Shown here: positions 1-6,051 of the stretch, one piece after another | Layout of the letters: each line of letters begins with the position of its first letter | Numbering within the stretch: position 1 is the first letter of the stretch | From: a virus | IMG/VR virus record: IMGVR_UViG_3300025282_000242 | Coordinates: 1 to 23,929 of that record | Direction: 5' to 3' (one strand) | Length of the DNA stretch: 23,929 bases | Program-made: the position numbers and the translations under genes | Notes under the pieces: generated by a model | Seen by the model: only the letters and a program-made list of their open reading frames with translations | Databases searched by the model: none | What the model was told of the DNA's origin: nothing

Positions 1-29
1 GTCGTTTCTTTCAATGTCATTTTACCCAT
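1..29 (-). CDS. N-terminus of a leftward gene, cut off by the window edge
   Basis: Read on the minus strand, an ATG at 29-27 opens a frame that runs off the window and starts MGKMTLKET. The AAGGAG-type ribosome binding site (CTCCTT on the plus strand at 35-40) lies five bases upstream, which is ideal spacing and is the main reason to call a gene from only nine codons. The 5' side holds an alternating TG/TA tract (41-60) and then a block also found upstream of the other leftward gene. Too little protein is visible to name a function. The direction suggests a transcription unit diverging from the packaging and virion operon. Confidence 0.6.
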
Positions 30-65
30 ACTGTCTCCTTCGTGTGTGTGTATATATATAATAGA

Positions 66-137
66 AGAATTAAGTGTGCCAAGGCAGTCAATACCCGTAA
101 AATAGTTGTAATTTGTTTACTACCAACACCTTATAAA
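66..137 (-). promoter_or_regulatory. Duplicated leftward regulatory element, copy 1
   Basis: Read leftward, this block has a GTGTTGGTAGTAAAC segment, then AACTATTTT, then TTGGCACACTTAATTCT, ending 37 bases before the ATG of the left-edge gene. The same three segments recur in the same order and with identical spacing at 1167-1238, upstream of the other leftward gene. The 17-base TTGGCACACTTAATTCT is exact in both. Such spacing conservation between two promoter-proximal sites points to a phage promoter or an activator site. No good sigma70 -10 box is correctly placed in both copies, so a phage RNA polymerase or an alternative factor is possible. Function is inferred. Confidence 0.5.
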
Positions 138-271
138 TACCAGGCACGTCATGCTTTTTGGCACATTGATCAAGTGTCTCATCTCGCGGTGATACACTGA
201 TGATACATCTGATGCACCTGACTTTCAACGCAGAACAGGGCTTAATTGAGAGGCACCGCGGATATTAGATG

Positions 272-560
272 TTATTGGCCAATTATTGGATTCGTAATAT
301 GTCATAAGTGTCATAATACTATATACTTAGGAATCTGTAAATAACATATTATTGGGTTATTGGTATTTTTGTGGTATTTTATTTGTACTTTTTTGTGTAA
401 ATGTTTTGAGATTGACCCTGATTTATCAAAGACCAATAACCCCAATAACGTACTGACATCACGAACAAAAGTAATCAAGGGTGTATAAAACATAATTTTA
501 AGGGTGTATAAGGATATTGGTTATTGTCATGTCCAATACATAGCCAATAACACCCAATAT
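272..560. repeat. Cluster of CCAATAA/TTATTGG short repeats
   Basis: The heptamer TTATTGG occurs at 272-278, 283-289, 349-355 and 357-363, and its complement CCAATAA at 433-439, 442-448 and 544-550, with near copies at 533-539 and 554-560. Two further exact copies lie at 1738-1744 and 1875-1881. Such density is far above expectation even in AT-rich DNA. Candidate roles are iterons of a replication origin, or binding sites for a regulator. The orientation switches from TTATTGG to CCAATAA between 363 and 433. Confidence 0.5.
477..511 (+). repeat. Tandem 12-bp direct repeat AAGGGTGTATAA
   Basis: Exact copies lie at 477-488 and 500-511, 23 bp apart, about two helical turns. The 9-bp core also appears inverted near 1632-1640 as TATACACCC. 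The position inside the CCAATAA cluster suggests a shared role in DNA binding, but no function can be assigned. Confidence 0.45.
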
Positions 561-719
561 AATGTTACGGGTTGTTACACCTTTTTAACTGATTTGGCAT
601 ACTTTTAACTGCAAGATCTTCCAGAAAGCCGCACTGACCATGTTCACTTCAGGTACTAGGGCGAGATGTATGACTCTCTTCAAATTGTGTCGGAAATAAC
701 CCCCCTCGGATAAAAACAC

Positions 720-750
720 AAAAAAAGGGGCGGGATTTTCATCCCGCCCC
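720..750 (-). terminator. Intrinsic terminator of the leftward gene
   Basis: The arms GGGGCGGGAT (727-736) and ATCCCGCCCC (741-750) form a 10-bp perfect stem with a four-base loop. On the minus strand the stem is followed at once by seven T residues (plus-strand A 720-726). It begins seven bases beyond the stop codon of the leftward gene, as expected for its rho-independent terminator. Confidence 0.9.
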
Positions 751-757
751 AGTAACA

Positions 758-1060
758 TTATTCCATTGTGATCCAGCCAGCGTCAATCAGGCTCTTTCTG
801 TAATACTGGAACACTCTGTATGGATCTTGCTTTGTAACCAACCCGCAATCATCCACGAACAGGTCAACGAGCCCCTGTTCAGAGATTTCTTCCTGCTCCA
901 AGGAGCAGATAATCTCCAGGCATTTGACTGCCTGTGGTGAGAGCTTTACATTCAGGTCACCATCAGATTTGACAGTGAACGTTCTGTTCATGACTCTCTT
1001 GCCACGAACCTTGCTGTTAGCTTGCAACGTCGCAATGACGTTGCTCATTTTTGATGTCAT
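758..1060 (-). CDS. Small leftward protein, possible winged-helix regulator
   Basis: This 100-residue protein starts at the ATG of MTSKMSN, chosen over an upstream in-frame start because GGAGGT lies six bases ahead of it (plus strand 1067-1072). The N-terminus is basic (KVRGKRVMNRTF). The second half is built of predicted helices (about 54-69, 72-84 and 89-98), ending DPYRVFQYYRKSLIDAGWI, a shape compatible with a winged-helix DNA-binding fold. I do not recognise the family, so this is a guess from pattern. The gene is monocistronic, ends at a strong terminator, and carries a 9-bp inverted repeat in its leader that could be an autoregulatory site. It is the only complete leftward gene in the window, which fits a regulator separated from the virion operon. 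Confidence 0.7.
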   Translation of the reverse strand: MTSKMSNVIATLQANSKVRGKRVMNRTFTVKSDGDLNVKLSPQAVKCLEIICSLEQEEISEQGLVDLFVDDCGLVTKQDPYRVFQYYRKSLIDAGWITME

Positions 1061-1078
1061 ATTGACACCTCCGTTTAA

Positions 1079-1101
1079 TACACATGCTGTGTGCATGTGT
1101 A
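1079..1101. promoter_or_regulatory. Perfect inverted repeat in the leader of the leftward gene
   Basis: TACACATGC (1079-1087) and GCATGTGTA (1093-1101) are exact complements, nine base pairs with a five-base centre. It lies just upstream of the ribosome binding site of the leftward gene (1067-1072). It could be a dimeric operator for that gene's product or an RNA hairpin affecting its translation. Confidence 0.5.
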
Positions 1102-1166
1102 AGATTTATACACAAGATTCTATATTCAGATTTCAAAGAACATGTAACAAATAACAGGTTGTATGT

Positions 1167-1238
1167 AGAATTAAGTGTGCCAACGTATCAATTTAGGTGA
1201 AAATAGTTATAAGTCGTTTAATACCAACACTTTACAAC
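1167..1238 (-). promoter_or_regulatory. Duplicated leftward regulatory element, copy 2
   Basis: This copy lies upstream of the leftward gene at 758-1060, 107 bases from its ATG. Relative to copy 1 it keeps AGAATTAAGTGTGCCAA (1167-1183), AAAATAGTT (1200-1208) and TACCAACAC (1222-1230) at offsets of 0, 33 and 55, exactly as at 66, 99 and 121. Sequence between the blocks has diverged, so the blocks rather than the whole stretch appear to be selected. Confidence 0.5.
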
Positions 1239-1257
1239 TGTAACATTTTTATACACA

Positions 1258-1316
1258 TGTCTCACTGTATCATATCATCGTGTCTCGTGTCTCAATACGA
1301 TATGAAACGTGAGACA
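1258..1316. promoter_or_regulatory. TGTCTC repeats with an inverted GAGACA partner
   Basis: TGTCTC occurs at 1258-1263, 1281-1286 and 1288-1293, and its complement GAGACA at 1311-1316. A further TGTCTC lies at 175-180, beyond copy 1 of the duplicated element. TGTATCA at 1266-1272 is the complement of the TGATACA repeats at 190-207. The same two motifs thus sit beside both copies of the leftward element, as operators might. Function is inferred only. Confidence 0.35.
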
Positions 1317-1323
1317 ATGCCAC

Positions 1324-1388
1324 ACTGGTACCAATATCCATAAGCTGTTGGTAGATAAGAGGTTACAATCAGATCTATTGGTACCAAT
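1324..1388. repeat. Two KpnI-like palindromes flanking the first 28-bp repeat
   Basis: ACTGGTACCAAT lies at 1324-1335 and the perfect 12-bp palindrome ATTGGTACCAAT at 1377-1388. They bracket the first copy of the 28-bp direct repeat symmetrically. Together they make a seven-base-pair ACCAATA/TATTGGT closing stem around that copy. They could be protein-binding sites. Confidence 0.4.
1341..1368 (+). repeat. 28-bp direct repeat, copy A (rightward element)
   Basis: This is identical over 28 bases to 1421-1448, 80 bp downstream. It begins TAAGCTGTTGGTAG and ends GGTTACAA. With the base before it, it also matches the reverse strand of the leftward element copy 1 at about 23 of 29 positions (ATAAG, TGTTGGTAG, TTACAA blocks). 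It is therefore a rightward member of a four-copy family. Confidence 0.75.
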
Positions 1389-1420
1389 CGACTCTCAAAC
1401 CACGCCGAATCGAGTAGCTG

Positions 1421-1448
1421 TAAGCTGTTGGTAGATAAGAGGTTACAA
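1421..1448 (+). repeat. 28-bp direct repeat, copy B (rightward element)
   Basis: Exact second copy of the 28-bp repeat. Its flanks differ from copy A, so selection or recent duplication is limited to the 28 bases. It lies about 490 bp upstream of the first packaging gene and 216 bp before the best sigma70-like promoter. Confidence 0.75.
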
Positions 1449-1663
1449 ATTTTCGTGTCCTGACTCTATTCTGCTTTCTCACACATATTACCAGGTGATG
1501 AAGTCTGCGAAACTTTCTTGAAGATATGCTCATAGGGGGGAGATGTATGGACGGGGTATATACACCATCCCCCACGCTGGAATCCTGAGCCAATGATGAA
1601 ACGAGTATTTATCCCGCAATATCAATTGCTTATATACACCCTTATACATATGTTAACGGGGTA

Positions 1664-1692
1664 TTGACCTTATATTCTATATGCAATATATT
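1664..1692 (+). promoter_or_regulatory. Sigma70-like promoter for the packaging operon
   Basis: TTGACC (1664-1669) and TATATT (1687-1692) are each one mismatch from consensus and are 17 bp apart. The position, about 245 bases upstream of the first packaging gene and pointing to it, makes this the best promoter candidate for the packaging and virion operon. It would give a long untranslated leader. Confidence 0.5.
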
Positions 1693-1747
1693 CTAAGTAT
1701 ATCCCTAGTATATACTTATGGACTCCTAAACAATGCTTTATTGGCTA

Positions 1748-1777
1748 TTGACACCTCTCAAATTATATACGAATGAT
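1748..1777 (+). promoter_or_regulatory. Second sigma70-like promoter candidate
   Basis: A consensus TTGACA (1748-1753) is followed after 18 bp by AATGAT (1772-1777), four of six matches. It is weaker than the upstream candidate at its -10 box. A TTATTGG motif (1738-1744) lies directly upstream, where a regulator could touch the polymerase. Confidence 0.35.
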
Positions 1778-1939
1778 CATCCTTGAAGATATATCCAGGG
1801 TCAATACCTCAATAATCTATTATTTTCGTCCTCATATGTATATACATAGTAAGGGCTTAAGACATATTACGAATCCAATAACCTACTAATAACAACAATA
1901 GGTAAATTATCCCGTTTACATAGTATACCCACGTGTCCT

Positions 1940-2449
1940 ATGATAGCCCCTGTTATGACAACCGCGATCCAAGGTCCTAGCGACTTACGACAACGTCTGT
2001 TGGCCATACGGTCTGGTGCAACGCCAACTGAGATGCGTGAACGAATAATTAGCGTTTGTCGTGAAGCTGGTTATGATCCCATAGCCGAGTTAATTGCAGT
2101 TGCTCAGTTCGAGGGTAATGATCTTCATGATGAGCTTATGGAGATGGCGGAAAAGATGCCTGGTAAAGCAAGAGCTGCTCGACTTAAAGAAATTGCACTG
2201 ATGTGTAAAGCTCTTGGCCCTGATATCAAAGAAGCTATCGGTATACATAAGGAAATCCTCAAGTATCTTGCTCCTCAACTTCGGTCTCTAGACGTGAGTG
2301 GTCAAGTAGATACAGATCTAAATATAAGTATACGTACATTCGAAGGAGAAGAAAATGGCAAAATCATCGACGGAGAAACAGTCAACGCCAAAACGGCCGC
2401 CGCCCGCACAGCGCTCAACATCGCAAAAACAGAAGATAACGAAACCTGA
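1940..2449 (+). CDS. Probable terminase small subunit
   Basis: A 169-residue, mostly helical acidic protein immediately ahead of the large terminase. A segment around residues 36-54 (AGYDPIAELIAVAQFEGND) and another around 103-119 (HKEILKYLAPQLRSLDV) resemble the central part of small terminases, where a YxPxxEL helix is followed by a YxxPxLRxVDVxG turn before a variable tail. The small subunit recognises the packaging site and regulates the large subunit. No helix-turn-helix is evident. Neither the ATG at 1940 nor the in-frame ATG at 1955 has a Shine-Dalgarno sequence, so the exact start is uncertain. Its 3' end overlaps a second reading frame (2355-2513). The assignment rests on pattern and position. 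Confidence 0.65.
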   Translation: MIAPVMTTAIQGPSDLRQRLLAIRSGATPTEMRERIISVCREAGYDPIAELIAVAQFEGNDLHDELMEMAEKMPGKARAARLKEIALMCKALGPDIKEAIGIHKEILKYLAPQLRSLDVSGQVDTDLNISIRTFEGEENGKIIDGETVNAKTAAARTALNIAKTEDNET

Positions 2450-2513
2450 TGCCACCCCGGCAGAAACCGTATCGGCTAGAAATCTTAGACGTCAGAGGCA
2501 GAAGGTTAAGTAG
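2355..2513 (+). CDS. Small basic ORF overlapping the terminase small subunit gene
   Basis: A 52-codon frame starts at the ATG at 2355, in the +1 frame relative to the small terminase, and ends at 2513. A perfect AAGGAG (2343-2348) lies six bases upstream, stronger than the sites of either neighbouring terminase gene. The product is rich in Lys, Arg, Pro, Gln, Ser and Thr, has no hydrophobic core and ends NLRRQRQKVK, so it is probably disordered and could bind nucleic acid. It fills the gap up to the large terminase and so could translationally couple to it. The frame is too short for automatic gene calls. Function unknown. Confidence 0.6.
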   Translation: MAKSSTEKQSTPKRPPPAQRSTSQKQKITKPDATPAETVSARNLRRQRQKVK

Positions 2514-2524
2514 AAGAATAGATT

Positions 2525-3856
2525 ATGGATATTGCGCTTCCACTTGATTATACACCTAGAGAATACCAACTTCCGGCTTGGAATTTCTTTATGGAAGGTG
2601 GGAAGCGTGGCGTTTGTGTATGGCATCGTCGTGCTGGTAAAGACTTACTAGCAATTAATCTTATTGTAACGAAAGCTGTTCAACGCACTGGTTTGTACTG
2701 GCACCTTCTTCCCACATACAATCAAGGGCGGAAAATTGTGTGGGATGGATTTACCGGTGATGGTAAGAAATTCCGTGATGCTTTTCCTAAGGAGCTTATC
2801 AAACGTCAAAACAATACTGATATGCGTATCGAGATGACAACCGGATCTATTTATCAGGTTGTCGGTACAGATGAGGTTGATCGTCTGGTGGGTACGAATC
2901 CTATAGGTTGCGTGTTCAGCGAGTACTCTCTCCATGATCCCAGAGCCTGGGATTACATTCGTCCAATCCTTTCTGAGAATGGTGGATGGGCTCTCTTTAT
3001 ATATACGGCACGAGGTAAAAATCATGGATATACTCTTCTGCAAATGTCAAAGAAGCGGGAATCATGGTTTTCATCTACTCTTACCGTTGAGGATACTTTC
3101 AAGCCTGGCGGTGGACGTGTCATAACAGAAGAAGCTGTTGAGGAGGAACGTTTATCAGGAATGCCCCCTGAACTTATCCTTCAAGAATTCTTCGTTAACT
3201 TTGATGCTCCTATTGTTGGAGCATACTATTCTAAGCAACTGCGTGATCTCGAGAATAAAAAGAGGTTCACTAAAGTTCCATATGATCCAGCGTTAGTAGT
3301 GCATACTGGTTGGGATCTTGGTATGTCGGATACTACTTGTATTTGGTTCTTTCAAGAGTATGGCTTCGAAATAAGAGTGATTGATTACTATGAAAACTCT
3401 GGCGAAGGTCTGGCTCATTATAAACAAGTTCTCAATGATCGAGGATATACCTACGGAAGACATTATGGTCCTCACGATATTACTGTGCGCGAGTTGGGTA
3501 CTGGTAAGAGCCGACTCGAAGTGGCGAAAACGTTAGGTATGAGATTTATCGTGGTTGATCGTCATAAAGTGGAGGATGGCATTGAAGCTACCAGAAATCT
3601 TCTACCAATGTGTTATTTTGATGAAGAAAATTGTTCTCGTGGAATTGAAGCGCTCAGAAGTTATAGGAAAGAACGCGACGAATCAAAAGAGCAAAAAGGA
3701 GCAGACGGAAATTTTGAATTTTTTAAGTCGTCCCCAGTCCATGACTGGGCCTCACACCCCGCGGATGCCTTTAGGACTTATTCGTGGGGGCGTAAGAAGC
3801 GTAAAAAACAACAAAAGCGCCCAGAATTTGCGATAGATGGACATGCGTATATCTAA
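2525..3856 (+). CDS. terL: Terminase large subunit (packaging ATPase-nuclease)
   Basis: This 443-residue protein is the DNA-packaging motor. The N-terminal ATPase has a Walker A-like HRRAGKD (34-40, with Lys39) and a Walker B-like GCVFSEYS (128-135) in which Glu133 would be catalytic. The C-terminal RNase H-like nuclease shows Asp264 in GWDLGMSDT, Asp318 in YGPHDI and Asp414 in HPADA, the expected three acids. The very basic tail (GRKKRKKQQKR) may contact DNA. Only a weak ribosome site precedes the ATG. The strong site of the small ORF just upstream suggests coupling. The length matches compact podovirus terminases. Confidence 0.93.
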   Translation: MDIALPLDYTPREYQLPAWNFFMEGGKRGVCVWHRRAGKDLLAINLIVTKAVQRTGLYWHLLPTYNQGRKIVWDGFTGDGKKFRDAFPKELIKRQNNTDMRIEMTTGSIYQVVGTDEVDRLVGTNPIGCVFSEYSLHDPRAWDYIRPILSENGGWALFIYTARGKNHGYTLLQMSKKRESWFSSTLTVEDTFKPGGGRVITEEAVEEERLSGMPPELILQEFFVNFDAPIVGAYYSKQLRDLENKKRFTKVPYDPALVVHTGWDLGMSDTTCIWFFQEYGFEIRVIDYYENSGEGLAHYKQVLNDRGYTYGRHYGPHDITVRELGTGKSRLEVAKTLGMRFIVVDRHKVEDGIEATRNLLPMCYFDEENCSRGIEALRSYRKERDESKEQKGADGNFEFFKSSPVHDWASHPADAFRTYSWGRKKRKKQQKRPEFAIDGHAYI

Positions 3857-3871
3857 ATAAAAGGAGATATT

Positions 3872-4186
3872 ATGGGAAGAAATACAAGAACGCCACCAAA
3901 ACCAGAGCCAATCGTTTTTCCTAAGTGGCCGAAGCCGGCGGCTTTCGTACCGCCGCCTCCACCACCTCCACCGCCAGCGCCTCCACCGCCTCGTGGTGGG
4001 TTTGCTACAAATGTAGGCCAGAAAATACGATCGACAGAAGCTAAGCAACCTCCATCGGCTGCTGGTGGAAGATCAAGCACAATTCTTACATCAGCCGCAG
4101 GAGCTGCAGGAAGCGGTGCTGTTAAGCGTAGGAAACTTTTAGGTATGGAAGATCCAGGTTCCGTTGGTACATTGCTAGGAGGATAA
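3872..4186 (+). CDS. Proline-rich small virion-type protein between terminase and portal
   Basis: A 104-residue protein with AAGGAG (3861-3866) six bases before its start. The N-terminal part is a proline-rich arm with nine successive prolines (27-35), an alanine, and four more (37-40). The C-terminal half has GRSSTILTSAAG and ends near KRRKLLG, a pattern common in small proteins encoded beside podovirus portals and resembling the gp7.3 type of T7 phages, which take part in tail assembly or ejection. That likeness is from memory of the pattern and not a demonstrated homology. The polyproline stretch would make translation dependent on EF-P. It ends two bases before the portal start. Confidence 0.75.
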   Translation: MGRNTRTPPKPEPIVFPKWPKPAAFVPPPPPPPPPAPPPPRGGFATNVGQKIRSTEAKQPPSAAGGRSSTILTSAAGAAGSGAVKRRKLLGMEDPGSVGTLLGG

Positions 4187-4188
4187 TC

Positions 4189-5814
4189 ATGGCAGGCCCA
4201 GTATCACCACTCGCCAAGAGTGTTGTTGAAAAATATGATAAACTTAAGGCTACCCGATCTGTATGGGAACGTATTTGGGGTGATCTCAAAGATCTTGTAC
4301 GACCAGATACTTCAAGCTTCTCAAGCACAGCTACAAGAAGCGGGATGAGCAATACAGATAGGTTGTTTGATGGTACTGCTCCTTGGTCCTTGGAGCAGTT
4401 AGCATCAGGTCTTCATAGTTATCTTACATCTCCTACTGATAGATGGTTTGGTCTTACATTAAAAGGGGTGGACCCAAATTCACTAACCGATTCAATACGA
4501 CTCTGGTTAGAATTGAATAGTGACATTATATACCAAGAATACGCCCGTCCAACAGTGAACTTCAATCCTATGGTTCATGAGATGTATCTGGATATCGGTG
4601 CATTCGGAACCTCAGTTATGTTTGAAGGTTATTCGTTTAAGACGAATTCTTTAATGTTTCGTTCTATACCATTAGCTGATGCATGGGTCGAGGAGAACGA
4701 TGAAGGTATTATCGATACCTTGTTCAGACGAATTAAATGGAATCTTCGTCAGATTGAACAGCAGTTCGGCGAGATTCCTCCTGAGACTAGGAAAGACGCT
4801 GAGAAACAACAGGGGAAAGAATTCGAAGTTATTCATGCCGTATTTCCACGAGCTAATCGTGATACTGGTAAACTTACTCAAACTAATATGAAGTTCGCTT
4901 CTATTTGGGTAATCAAGGAACTTAAGTACGTTATTCGTGAATCAGGATTCATGGAATTTCCGTACCCTACACCGCGTTGGACAAAAGTTTCAGGGGAAAC
5001 ATATGGCCGTTCCCCCGGCATGGTATGCCTACCTGATATTAGGATGCTGAATGCAATGAGTAAGACGCTGATCAAGGCCGCTGAGAAAGCAGTTGATCCA
5101 CCCCTGTTAGTACCTGATGACGGATTTATGCTACCTATTAAGACAGCCCCTGCGAGTCTTATTTACCACGAAACAGGATTACAAGACGAGCTCAAGCCCC
5201 TGATTAGCGGTGGTGATCCTGGGCTCTCATTAGAACTTATGGAGCAACGTCGTGAACAAATACGTCGTACATTTTTCACAGATTGGTTGATACGTCAAAG
5301 GAAGAAAGAACGTCAGACGACTGTGGAGATAATGGATGAACGTAATGAAATGCTCCAACAATTAGCTCCCATGCTTGGTAGATTACAGACTGAGTTTATG
5401 GGTCCTACGATTAGACGTTCAATTAGACTTTTAGATCGAGCGGGTCGTTTGGTTCCACCACCGCCAGAACTTGAGGGTGCGAAGATAGACATCATTTATA
5501 CTTCTCCGGCGGCTAAAGCTCAGATGAGTGGTAAAGCTACTGTGATGCAGGCCTATGTTCAAGATATTGCTAGTCTCGCACAGATAGATCCTACAGCGCT
5601 TGATGGTATTGATTTTGACGCCATGGCAAAGGAACTTGGTAAATTAAGAGATGTTTCACAAACCATTATGAGATCTGATGAACAGATCATGCAATTACGT
5701 GAGCAGCGTCAGATGAAAGAACAGCAGCAAGAATTGCTTACCGGTGGTGTTGAGGCAGCTAAAGCAACTAAGGATTTCGCAATGGCTGAGAAAGCATTAG
5801 GTGGTAGTAGATAG
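4189..5814 (+). CDS. Portal (head-tail connector) protein, T7 gp8-like
   Basis: A 541-residue protein. Its opening (KYDKLKATRSVWERIWGDLKDLVRP) followed by a DGTAPWSLEQLASGLHSYLTSP-type segment is characteristic of T7-type head-tail connector proteins. Twelve copies would form the ring through which DNA is packaged and the tail attaches. The last 60 residues are Gln/Glu/Lys-rich and helical, as in portals of this group. AGGAGG (4177-4182) sits inside the end of the preceding gene. Position after the large terminase and before the scaffold and capsid genes is as expected. Confidence 0.93.
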   Translation: MAGPVSPLAKSVVEKYDKLKATRSVWERIWGDLKDLVRPDTSSFSSTATRSGMSNTDRLFDGTAPWSLEQLASGLHSYLTSPTDRWFGLTLKGVDPNSLTDSIRLWLELNSDIIYQEYARPTVNFNPMVHEMYLDIGAFGTSVMFEGYSFKTNSLMFRSIPLADAWVEENDEGIIDTLFRRIKWNLRQIEQQFGEIPPETRKDAEKQQGKEFEVIHAVFPRANRDTGKLTQTNMKFASIWVIKELKYVIRESGFMEFPYPTPRWTKVSGETYGRSPGMVCLPDIRMLNAMSKTLIKAAEKAVDPPLLVPDDGFMLPIKTAPASLIYHETGLQDELKPLISGGDPGLSLELMEQRREQIRRTFFTDWLIRQRKKERQTTVEIMDERNEMLQQLAPMLGRLQTEFMGPTIRRSIRLLDRAGRLVPPPPELEGAKIDIIYTSPAAKAQMSGKATVMQAYVQDIASLAQIDPTALDGIDFDAMAKELGKLRDVSQTIMRSDEQIMQLREQRQMKEQQQELLTGGVEAAKATKDFAMAEKALGGSR

Positions 5815-5825
5815 AAAGGAGAGAG

Positions 5826-6050
5826 GTGAATCGCAGGTCAAGGAGAGAGGACTACTTGGCCGTGTTTGATAATCCGCAAGGGAAGCGGGTTCTTAAGCAC
5901 TTATGTCGAGTGGGGTACGTGGATAAATCAACATTTGTTTCTGGAGATCCTCATCAGACAAGTCTGAATGAGGGAATGAGGAGAATAGTGTTGTCAATTC
6001 TTAAACTTATAAATACAGAACCTCAGGAAATACTTGAGGAGGAGGAGTAG
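5826..6050 (+). CDS. Bbp19-like small phage protein
   Basis: A 74-residue protein starting at GTG 5826 behind AAAGGAGAG. The pattern VFDNPQGKRVLKHLCRVGYVD, then FVSGDPHQTSLNEGMRRIVLSI, matches the Bbp19-like domain named after Bordetella phage BPP-1. That domain is widespread beside podovirus portal and scaffold genes, but its biochemical role is not established. The C-terminal string of four glutamates is encoded by repeated GAG codons, which also make the ribosome binding site of the next gene, so the two are coupled. Confidence 0.8.
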   Translation: MNRRSRREDYLAVFDNPQGKRVLKHLCRVGYVDKSTFVSGDPHQTSLNEGMRRIVLSILKLINTEPQEILEEEE

Positions 6051-6051
6051 A

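Larger units (their letters stand above)
30..757. other. Long AT-rich intergenic control region
   Basis: About 730 bases lie between the left-edge gene start and the stop codon of the leftward gene at 758-1060. No convincing coding sequence was found. It contains one copy of a duplicated leftward element (66-137), two TGATACA repeats at 190-196 and 201-207 spaced 11 bp apart, a cluster of CCAATAA/TTATTGG motifs (272-560), a 12-bp direct repeat (477-511), and the terminator of the leftward gene (720-750). A loose copy of the TTGGCA-type block, TTGGCATACTTTTAACT, lies on the plus strand at 594-610 with 12 of 17 matches. A weak sigma70-like pair (TTGACC at 412-417, AATAAC at 435-440) is also present. 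Confidence 0.6.
1102..1939. other. Intergenic region between the leftward gene and the packaging operon
   Basis: About 840 bases without a convincing gene. In order it holds a second leftward element (1167-1238), TGTCTC/GAGACA motifs (1258-1316), a pair of GGTACC-centred palindromes, a 28-bp exact direct repeat (1341-1368 and 1421-1448), a weak GC hairpin (1536-1545 with 1566-1573, 20-base loop), and two rightward sigma70-like promoters (1664-1692 and 1748-1777). Plausible roles are divergent promoter control and a packaging or replication start, but no cos or pac site can be recognised. Confidence 0.6.

Noticed and set aside
66-82. Sigma54 promoter reading leftward (TTGGCAC with a -12 like ATTCT)
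   Set aside because: The invariant GC of the -12 element is TC in both copies, and no enhancer-binding protein gene is visible.
311-493. 60-codon leftward frame
   Set aside because: No ribosome site, and it lies entirely in the repeat-rich AT region.
1330-1386. tRNA-like shape: ACCAATA and TATTGGT arms followed by ACCA, with a D-loop-like TTGGTAGA between
   Set aside because: Only 57 bases, no T-arm pairing and no room for an anticodon arm. The arms are explained by the GGTACC palindromes and the interior by the 28-bp repeat.
1341-1448. CRISPR array from 28-bp exact repeats
   Set aside because: Only two copies with a 52-base gap, no dyad structure in the repeat, and diverged relatives in opposite orientation elsewhere in the region.
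1375-1593. 72-codon leftward frame
   Set aside because: It starts at TTG with no ribosome site and runs through the direct repeat and palindrome, so it is most likely chance.
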